12,210 nt of DNA, from positions 1-12,210 of the forward strand of contig UQDF01000061.1 in assembly GCA_900539765.1 (NCBI GenBank), read 5' to 3'. The stretch is from an uncultured Porphyromonas sp. GTDB taxonomy: Bacteria > Bacteroidota > Bacteroidia > Bacteroidales > Porphyromonadaceae. Below the pieces are notes generated by a model. That model saw only the letters and a program-made list of their open reading frames with translations. It ran no database searches and was not told the origin of the DNA. A program made the position numbers and the translations under genes. Positions 1 to 5,278 of the stretch are shown piece after piece. The stretch's first letter is position 1. The number at the start of each line of letters is the position of its first letter.

Positions 1-164
1 CCCAGGGGTGGGTGCTTTTATACGCTTCGTGTTGCACTTACTACTGGAAATTGCGTAGATCTATTTGGAGCTGTTTGCTCAGACTTTCTGAGCTTTCGGG
101 CTTATATGGCGGGAATTGGAGGGATTGTCGTTTAGAAAAAAAAGAAACTAATAAACAAACAAAC
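1..164. other. Left-edge sequence without a recognised gene
   Basis: No convincing gene is visible. All three plus-strand frames are open at the left edge but close within 57 to 174 bases without a recognisable domain, so the tail of a gene entering from the left cannot be excluded. A perfect 7-bp stem with a 3-base loop lies at 77-93 (GCTCAGA / TCTGAGC); it could be a plus-strand terminator, but no clear T-run follows it. Positions 133-163 are strongly A-rich. The stretch leads directly into the tandem array and may be the flank of the same repeated element. Confidence 0.4.
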
Positions 165-361
165 GGTCGCCACTGAGTAGACAAGCGGTCGCCACGTGGG
201 AAATCGGAAATCCTCACGTAGGGAAAAAAGATTCTCCACGTAGGCGAGAAATGAAACTTCGGAGGAATCAAATGAAACTTCCGAAGAATTTTTCTTCGCC
301 TACGTGGAGAATAAAAAATAGCCACGTGGAGATTTGAAAATCTCCACGTGGCTGTGCTATT
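165..361. repeat. Tandem array of nine ~22-bp palindromic units
   Basis: The region divides into nine contiguous units of 21-22 bp: 165-186, 187-208, 209-230, 231-252, 253-273, 274-295, 296-317, 318-339 and 340-361. Most carry a central palindrome close to CCACGTGG. The ACGT cores lie at 194, 216, 238, 302, 324 and 346, so neighbouring units are exactly 22 bp apart; unit 1 has a degenerate core at 172 and units 5 and 6 carry CTTCGGA / TTCCGAA instead. Units 5 and 6 share AAATGAAACTTC at 249-260 and 270-281. Units also pair with one another: 231-247 with 296-312 is a perfect 17-bp inverted repeat. The layout matches that of the BrickBuilt minisatellite-MITEs described in P. gingivalis, although sequence identity to them cannot be judged here. 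Confidence 0.85.
320..353 (-). terminator. Strong hairpin terminator after the transaldolase gene
   Basis: A perfect 15-bp inverted repeat (321-335 with 338-352, 16 bp including the 320/353 pair) encloses only two bases. On the minus strand it lies 17 bp after the stop codon of the transaldolase-family gene and is followed by TATTTTTTATT, a good U-tract, so it fits a Rho-independent terminator of the operon ending at 371. The plus strand also has a short T-run (GCTATTTTA) after the hairpin, so it may work in both directions. The stem consists of units 8 and 9 of the tandem array. Confidence 0.85.
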
Positions 362-370
362 TTACTTGCC

Positions 371-1036
371 TTACTTGCTTTGCTTGGCGACACGCTCTTG
401 GTCGGCGATGAAGGCGGCGAGACCGCTATCGGTGAGCGGGTGCTTGAGCAGACCGAGGATAGCCTTGAGCGGGCAGGTGGCTACGTCGGCACCGACGCGC
501 ATACAGTCGATGATGTGCTGCGTGTGGCGGATGCTGGCTGCGAGCACCTGTGTGTTAAAGCCATAAGTCTCGAAGGTCTCTACGATGTCGGCGATGAGCG
601 AGACACCATCTGAGCTGATGTCGTCGAGACGACCCACAAAGGGAGAGACATAGGTAGCCCCCGCCTTAGCAGCTAGGACAGCCTGACCGAGGTTGAAGAT
701 GAGCGTACAGTTGGTCCGTATGCCCTCTTTGGTAAGCTGGCAGATGGTCTTGATACCATCTTCGGTGCAGGGTACCTTGACCACGATGTTCTTGTGCAGG
801 GCAGCTAGCTCGCGAGCCTCGGGGAGCATCTCCTCGTAGGTGGTGCTGAGCACCTCGGCACTTACGTCGCCATCTACGATATTGCAGATCTTGAGGTAGT
901 GCTCACGGCAGGCAGCATCGCCAGCGATGCCTTCCTTAGCCATGAGTGAGGGGTTGGTTGTGACGCCATCGAGGACACCGAGTGCTTCGGCTGTGCGGAT
1001 ATCGTCGAGATTGGCTGTATCGATAAAAAACTTCAT
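371..1036 (-). CDS. fsa: Transaldolase / fructose-6-phosphate aldolase family (Fsa/TalC)
   Basis: This is a 221-residue cytosolic class I aldolase-type TIM barrel, full length for the short Fsa/TalC family (about 215-220). Landmarks are FIDTANLDDI near the N-terminus, GVTTNPSL (24-31), the Schiff-base lysine K88 in IVVKVP, TLIF (111-114), SPFVGRLDD (131-139) and VLAAS (164-168). Databases usually call this family fructose-6-phosphate aldolase. However, two positions that separate the activities carry transaldolase residues: E61 where E. coli FsaA has Q59, and F133 where FsaA has Y131. A transaldolase exchanging dihydroxyacetone units between sedoheptulose-7-phosphate and glyceraldehyde-3-phosphate in the non-oxidative pentose phosphate pathway is therefore more likely (inference). 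It is the last gene of the run, 27 bp after the gamma-carbonic-anhydrase-like gene, and ends at a strong terminator. Confidence 0.93.
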   Translation of the reverse strand: MKFFIDTANLDDIRTAEALGVLDGVTTNPSLMAKEGIAGDAACREHYLKICNIVDGDVSAEVLSTTYEEMLPEARELAALHKNIVVKVPCTEDGIKTICQLTKEGIRTNCTLIFNLGQAVLAAKAGATYVSPFVGRLDDISSDGVSLIADIVETFETYGFNTQVLAASIRHTQHIIDCMRVGADVATCPLKAILGLLKHPLTDSGLAAFIADQERVAKQSK

Positions 1037-1063
1037 AAAGGGGTATATGTTGAAAGGTAAATT

Positions 1064-1627
1064 CTATTCGTGCGAACCCTCAGAGTATTTCTCAGGATTC
1101 ATAAACCAGTCGGCATACATGCCGTAGTCGTGTGCCGTGCGCTTATTGAGCGACTGGCTCTGCTCGGGAGGCACGTCCTTGATATACTTAGCGGGCGTGC
1201 CAGCATACATCGTGTAGGGCGGGATGATCGTGTTGGCTAGGACGACCGCCCCAGCAGCTACTATAGCGCCCTCACCGACCACCGCATTGTCCATAACGAT
1301 GGCACCCATACCGATGAGCGCATAGGCTCCCACCTTGGCACCGTGCAGGATCACGTTGTGACCCAGTGAAGCGTAGTCGCCCACCTCGCATACAGAGCGC
1401 CCGTGGAGCGTGTGGAGCGTGCAGCCGTCCTGTATATTGACGTGATTGCCAATGTGGATGCTATTGACATCGCCACGTACGACAGCGTTGAACCATACGC
1501 TACACCCTTCGCCCATCACCACATCACCGATGATGCGCGCACCCTCCGCTACGAAGGTACCCTCCCCGAGCTGGGGCGTGAAGCCCCGCACGGGGATGAT
1601 GCTTCTTGCTGGATATTGGTATGCCAT
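1064..1627 (-). CDS. Gamma-carbonic-anhydrase-like hexapeptide repeat protein
   Basis: With the ATG at 1627 this protein has 187 residues. It has the left-handed beta-helix of the gamma-carbonic anhydrase / YrdA family: GFTPQLGEGTF, IIGDV, VWFNAVVRGDV, IGNHVNIQDG, then repeated hexapeptides and a C-terminal helical tail. Three histidines that bind the metal in this family are present (H72 in TLHT; H90 and H95 in LGHNVILHG), as are R51, D53 and Q66, so metal binding is plausible. Carbonic anhydrase activity is unproven for many relatives, and the substrate is unknown. The frame extends upstream to a GTG at 1663, which would overlap the aminopeptidase gene by 31 bp and add 12 residues. The ATG is preferred because family members normally begin shortly before the GFTP motif and it leaves a compact 5-bp gap, suggesting translational coupling. 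Confidence 0.9.
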   Translation of the reverse strand: MAYQYPARSIIPVRGFTPQLGEGTFVAEGARIIGDVVMGEGCSVWFNAVVRGDVNSIHIGNHVNIQDGCTLHTLHGRSVCEVGDYASLGHNVILHGAKVGAYALIGMGAIVMDNAVVGEGAIVAAGAVVLANTIIPPYTMYAGTPAKYIKDVPPEQSQSLNKRTAHDYGMYADWFMNPEKYSEGSHE

Positions 1628-1632
1628 ACCGA

Positions 1633-3423
1633 TTAGAGAGGTAGGGTCTTGTTGCGTAGCCACTCAGCCTCCTCGGGGGTGAGTAGAGGAGAGAGCTCCT
1701 GATAGACATGCTCCTGATAGTCGTTGTACCAAGCGATCTCCTGGTCGGTCAGGAGTGACTTGTCTACGAGCGCATTGTCCAGGAAGCAGAGCGTCATAGT
1801 CTCAAAGCCGTAGAAGGTGCCGAACTCGGTCTGCTCCTTCTCGACCGTCAGGATCAAGTTCTCGATGCGGATACCATACTGGTCAGCACGATAGAGACCT
1901 GGCTCATTGCTGGTGAAAGTGTGCAGATGCATCGGGGTCGGATTATTGTCTGTGCGAATGTTTTGCGGACCCTCGTGTACATTCATAAAGACACCGACAC
2001 CATGTCCCGTACCATGACCATAGGAGAGACCTCTATCCCAGAGTGCCTTGCGGGCTAGTATGTCTAGCTGGTTACCACGGGTACCCTTGGGGAAGCGTGC
2101 CGTAGCAATCGCTATGTGTCCCTTGAGGACTAGCGTGAAGTCTGTACGCTGCTGGTCGGTGACTGGACCGAGAGCGATCGTGCGGGTGATGTCTGTCGTA
2201 CCATCGATGTACTGTCCACCGCTGTCTAGTAGGAGCATCCCTTCGGGCTCTAGCTTGTAAGCACTCTCGGGCGTGGCGGAGTAGTGCACGATAGCACCAT
2301 GTCCCTTGTAGCCACAGATGACACCAAAGCTGTCGCTGACGTAAAACTCTTGCTTGGCACGGAACTGCTGGAGCGTCTCGCCAGCCGTGTACTCGTCGAC
2401 GTGCTCGCCCTTTTGCAGAGCCTGCTCGAGCCAGATGAAGAAGCGAGTCAGGGCGACACCATCACGATGCATAGCACGGTGGATGCCAGCGATCTCTGCC
2501 TCGTTCTTGATCGACTTGAGATGCGATATGACTGAGTCGCCAGTGATGACAGGACGCTCGCCAAGCTCCTCACGGACACGCTGTGAGGTGCGCTTAGGAT
2601 CGACCATCACCTTGAGACCTTGTGGCAACTTGCTGAGGAAGTCGTAGAAGGTGTCGTAGTCGCAAACCTCTACTCCCTCGCCATTGAGGATCTGGCGTAG
2701 CTCGGGGACAGTCTTCTCAGGCAATGCAAAGAGATAAGCCTGCTCATTGTCGATAAAGCCGAAAGCGATGCCGACGGGGTTGTAGGAGACATCGTTGCCC
2801 CTGATATTAAAGCTCCAGCAGAGCTCGTCGACCATCGTGATAGCGACCGCCTCGGCGCCATAGCTCTGGTAAGCCTCGCGGATGCGTTGCAGACGATCAC
2901 GGGTGCGCTCGCCTGAGAACTTGACATCCTGTAGGTAGAACGTATTGGTCGGCACACCAGGTCTGTCGCTCCACACCTCCTCGATGAGGTCGTACTGGGA
3001 GACCAGCTTGATGCCGTGATTAGCTAGCGACTGAGCAAGCGGTGCGTACTCAGCCATGGAGTAGCAGGCACCATCGACACCGACGACGGCACCCTCGCTC
3101 AGATGTGTAGAGAGGTACTGCTCGATCGTAGGCGTGTCAGGCTCATCGCCACGCTGTAGTGTCATCTCGCTACCTTGCAGCTCGTTGGTCGCCTGCAGGT
3201 AGTAGCGTGAGTCGGTCCACATAAAGGATTTGTCTAGTGTCACGAGAGCTGTGCCAGCAGAGCCGGTGAAGCCACTAATCCAGGTGCGCGACTTCCACCG
3301 CTCGGGGGTGTACTCGCTCAGATGAGCATCGCCACTAGGTATGATGTAAGCATCTATATGATGCGTGCGCATCGCTTGGCGGAGCGCCTCGATACGCTGA
3401 TTGATAGGACTGTTTGTTGGCAT
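1633..3423 (-). CDS. pepP: Xaa-Pro aminopeptidase (M24B, long three-domain form)
   Basis: This 596-residue enzyme should release N-terminal residues that precede proline, a job suited to an organism living on peptides. It has the long three-domain layout of eukaryotic-type aminopeptidase P (human XPNPEP1, about 620): two creatinase-like N-terminal domains (about 8-150 and 160-305) and a C-terminal pita-bread catalytic domain (about 310-540). All five dinuclear metal ligands can be placed: D400 and D411 in DSGGQYIDGTTD, H474 in GTGHGVG, E507 in NEPG and E521 in IEN. Their spacing nearly equals that of the human enzyme. No signal peptide is visible, so it is probably cytosolic. It begins with ATG 39 bp after the DUF4301 gene and ends 5 bp before the hexapeptide protein, consistent with an operon. 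Confidence 0.95.
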   Translation of the reverse strand: MPTNSPINQRIEALRQAMRTHHIDAYIIPSGDAHLSEYTPERWKSRTWISGFTGSAGTALVTLDKSFMWTDSRYYLQATNELQGSEMTLQRGDEPDTPTIEQYLSTHLSEGAVVGVDGACYSMAEYAPLAQSLANHGIKLVSQYDLIEEVWSDRPGVPTNTFYLQDVKFSGERTRDRLQRIREAYQSYGAEAVAITMVDELCWSFNIRGNDVSYNPVGIAFGFIDNEQAYLFALPEKTVPELRQILNGEGVEVCDYDTFYDFLSKLPQGLKVMVDPKRTSQRVREELGERPVITGDSVISHLKSIKNEAEIAGIHRAMHRDGVALTRFFIWLEQALQKGEHVDEYTAGETLQQFRAKQEFYVSDSFGVICGYKGHGAIVHYSATPESAYKLEPEGMLLLDSGGQYIDGTTDITRTIALGPVTDQQRTDFTLVLKGHIAIATARFPKGTRGNQLDILARKALWDRGLSYGHGTGHGVGVFMNVHEGPQNIRTDNNPTPMHLHTFTSNEPGLYRADQYGIRIENLILTVEKEQTEFGTFYGFETMTLCFLDNALVDKSLLTDQEIAWYNDYQEHVYQELSPLLTPEEAEWLRNKTLPL

Positions 3424-3462
3424 ATATATGATTGTTTATTCTTTGAATCTATAGGTTTGGGT

Positions 3463-5025
3463 CTAGTCTGCGAGTGGTTGATGCTCTGGGCGAAGCAGGT
3501 CTAGGACCGTCTTGACAGGGGTAAAGGTGTCACTCGGCACCTCGACGAAGATCGTATTCCAGTCGTGCATAGCTCCATTCCAAAGGCCTGGGTGCTCTAG
3601 CGCTTTGAGCGGACGCCCCTCGACGCTCTTCTCACTGATGAAAGCGGTCTGCGGATTGACATACTTGTGGAGGTCAAAGGGCTTGCCCTCGTAGTCTCGT
3701 ATGTAGCAGCAGAGGTCGACTGGGTTGAAGTGTGTCCCCTCGCGCATCATCTCAAGCGCCTCGGGATTGTTCTTGTCCACCTGTACGCTCTCTAGGATCT
3801 GCAGGGAGGTGGTGCCGTCGGCTTCGCGTACTAGATAGGGGCCACCGCCTGGCTCCCCCTCGTTGCGTACCATACCGCAGACCCGTATGGGACGGTCGAG
3901 CTTAGCTATCAGCTTAGGTACTAGCTCCTCCTCACTGAGTAGCTCAGCGTGCGGGATCTGTATGCAGAGCGTCTCATCAAGGAAGGTCAAGATCTCCTCC
4001 GTCAGTGCTTTGCTTACCTTCGAGCGCTTGAGCTGCTGTAGATAGCCGAAGATGCGGTCACGTACTGCGAGGAGGATACCGCCGAGGAGCTTTTTGTAGA
4101 GGACCGTATTGCTCTTCAGATGGTCGGGCGTGACATTGTCAATGTTTTTGATGAAAACGACTGAAGCGTCTAGGCGCCCAAGATTGCCAATGAGCGTGCC
4201 GTGTCCACCTGGACGGAGGAGGAGCGTGCCGTCAGCACGGCGGAAGGGCGTGCCGCGCTCTATGTCTAGAGCGATCGTGTCGGTGCTAGGCTCCTGGACG
4301 CTGTAGGTCACTTGGTAGCGACAGCCAAACAGATCCTCGAAGCTCTGTATACGTCTATCCACGAGAGAGCGAAAGACCTCTAGATGCTCTGGCGACACGG
4401 TAAAGTGTAGTCGTACACGTCCGTGTATGTCTTGCTCATAGAGTGCGCCCTCGACCATATGCTCCTCGATCGGGGTGCGCTTGGTGCCATTGGGGTAGTC
4501 GTGGAAGAGGAGCATCCCCTTGGGTAGCGAGCCGTAGCCCATACCATGCGTGTCGAGGAGGTTGTCGATGATGGTGCCGTACTGCTCGCTCTCGACCAGC
4601 TTGCTCATAGTGCGCCAATTGTTGCGCAGACAGGTCTCGCTCAGCTTCTCATAAAAGGCAAAAGACTCTAGATGATCCACAAACGTCTGCTGCTCGGGTG
4701 TTAGGTCATCGTGCGAGATCTGCTGCTCCTTGGGGAGTCCGTAGAGAGACTTAAACATACGGCTCGCTGCACCTGAGGCGGGGACAAACTTGATGACGTC
4801 AGCTTCAGGCTTCTGTAGGTAGTCGTGCCATAGGTCAAGGTACTGAACCATCTCGTCAGTCGCTAGGCGTACGATGCCTCGCTCGAGCTTTGCCGAGTCA
4901 ACGATAACAAGATAGGGAGTGCCATCGACAAGTAGCTTGAGCTGTCGCTCCGCTTCGCTAGAGGAGATGCCCCGCTCAGCGAGGTAGCTGAGGTCTTCGG
5001 AGGTAAATGCTGTGGTGTCAGACAT
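3463..5025 (-). CDS. DUF4301 family protein, function unknown
   Basis: This 520-residue soluble protein is recognised as DUF4301, a family common in Bacteroidota and about this long. Conserved blocks are KFVPASGAASRMFK (79-92), FHDYPNGTKRTPIEEHMVEG (174-193), LLLRPGGHGTLIGNL (268-282), FIKNIDNV (291-298), RVCGMVRNEGEPGGGP (381-396) and LWNGAMHDWNTIFVEVP (481-497). No signal peptide or membrane segment is seen, so it is probably cytosolic. The glycine-rich loop near residue 84, the PGGHG block and the following NIDN resemble in order and style the loop, base-binding and metal motifs of UDP-sugar pyrophosphorylases of the GT-A fold; this is an inference from motifs only. It is the first gene of the probable four-gene run, after a 253-bp non-coding region with a -7-like box. 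No reaction can be assigned. Confidence 0.88.
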   Translation of the reverse strand: MSDTTAFTSEDLSYLAERGISSSEAERQLKLLVDGTPYLVIVDSAKLERGIVRLATDEMVQYLDLWHDYLQKPEADVIKFVPASGAASRMFKSLYGLPKEQQISHDDLTPEQQTFVDHLESFAFYEKLSETCLRNNWRTMSKLVESEQYGTIIDNLLDTHGMGYGSLPKGMLLFHDYPNGTKRTPIEEHMVEGALYEQDIHGRVRLHFTVSPEHLEVFRSLVDRRIQSFEDLFGCRYQVTYSVQEPSTDTIALDIERGTPFRRADGTLLLRPGGHGTLIGNLGRLDASVVFIKNIDNVTPDHLKSNTVLYKKLLGGILLAVRDRIFGYLQQLKRSKVSKALTEEILTFLDETLCIQIPHAELLSEEELVPKLIAKLDRPIRVCGMVRNEGEPGGGPYLVREADGTTSLQILESVQVDKNNPEALEMMREGTHFNPVDLCCYIRDYEGKPFDLHKYVNPQTAFISEKSVEGRPLKALEHPGLWNGAMHDWNTIFVEVPSDTFTPVKTVLDLLRPEHQPLAD

Positions 5026-5056
5026 ACGATATAAGGTGTGAGAGTAATAAGCTCCT

Positions 5057-5064
5057 CAAAGATA
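5057..5064 (-). promoter_or_regulatory. Possible -7 promoter box of the DUF4301 operon
   Basis: TATCTTTG on the minus strand matches the Bacteroidota sigma-ABfr -7 consensus TAnnTTTG. It lies 31 bp upstream of the DUF4301 ATG. No good -33 TTTG is seen at the usual 19-21 bp spacing, so the call rests on a single box in AT-rich DNA. Confidence 0.45.
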
Positions 5065-5097
5065 CGAAAAAGTCGTTAGAGATTAGAAGCTAGTGCC

Positions 5098-5151
5098 TAG
5101 GAGCATTAGTGTCACTAGGAGTACTAGTGTCATTAGGAGCACTCGTACGAC
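5098..5151. repeat. 18-bp minisatellite, three copies
   Basis: Three contiguous 18-bp units lie at 5098-5115, 5116-5133 and 5134-5151. All start with TAGGAG; the first two differ at three positions and the third diverges in its second half. A degenerate partial unit may precede them (5084-5097). The units lie in non-coding DNA upstream of the DUF4301 promoter box. Nothing in the sequence assigns them a function, and their copy number could vary between strains. Confidence 0.75.
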
Positions 5152-5187
5152 TAGCCAGCCGCTAACTCCCAGACTCTCGAGACGACA

Positions 5188-5219
5188 ACGGGCGGACTCA
5201 TCTCGGTGAGCCCGCCCGT
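5188..5219 (-). terminator. Hairpin after the repeat lipoprotein gene
   Basis: A 13-bp GC-rich stem (5188-5200 with 5207-5219) encloses a 6-base loop, TCTCGG on the plus strand. The single plus-strand mismatch (A5196 / C5211) becomes a G-U wobble in minus-strand RNA, so the stem is fully paired only as a transcript of the gene that ends 59 bp earlier. The U-tract after it is weak (TTGTCGTCT), so intrinsic termination is likely but not certain. Confidence 0.55.
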
Positions 5220-5224
5220 ACTAT

Positions 5225-5268
5225 GTTTTGTCGATATGGTATCGCTGTTTTGTCGATATGATATCGCT
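5225..5268. repeat. 22-bp direct repeat, two copies with palindromic core
   Basis: Two adjacent 22-bp units (5225-5246 and 5247-5268) differ at one base (G5239 / A5261). Each contains a near-palindrome, perfect in the second copy: CGATAT-G-ATATCG. The repeat lies directly after the stop codon of the lipoprotein gene and before its probable terminator. The unit length and central palindrome recall the 165-361 array, but the sequence is unrelated. Confidence 0.8.
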
Positions 5269-5278
5269 CAGTCTTGCT

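Noticed and set aside
41..325. 94-codon minus-strand open frame (Arg/Phe/Pro-rich)
   Set aside because: It is made mainly from the tandem repeat units, has no recognisable domain, and would start inside the terminator-forming part of the array. It may appear as a hypothetical protein in automatic annotation.
165..361. CRISPR array
   Set aside because: The units are contiguous and palindromic with no unique spacers of similar length, and no cas gene is present in the window.
1052..1059. TACCTTTC on the minus strand as a -7 box for the transaldolase gene
   Set aside because: It has one mismatch to TAnnTTTG, lies only 15 bp from the start codon in a 27-bp gap, and the operon arrangement makes an internal promoter unnecessary.
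927..1127. 66-codon plus-strand open frame over the transaldolase start
   Set aside because: It is antisense to the starts and ends of two well-supported genes and has no recognisable feature.
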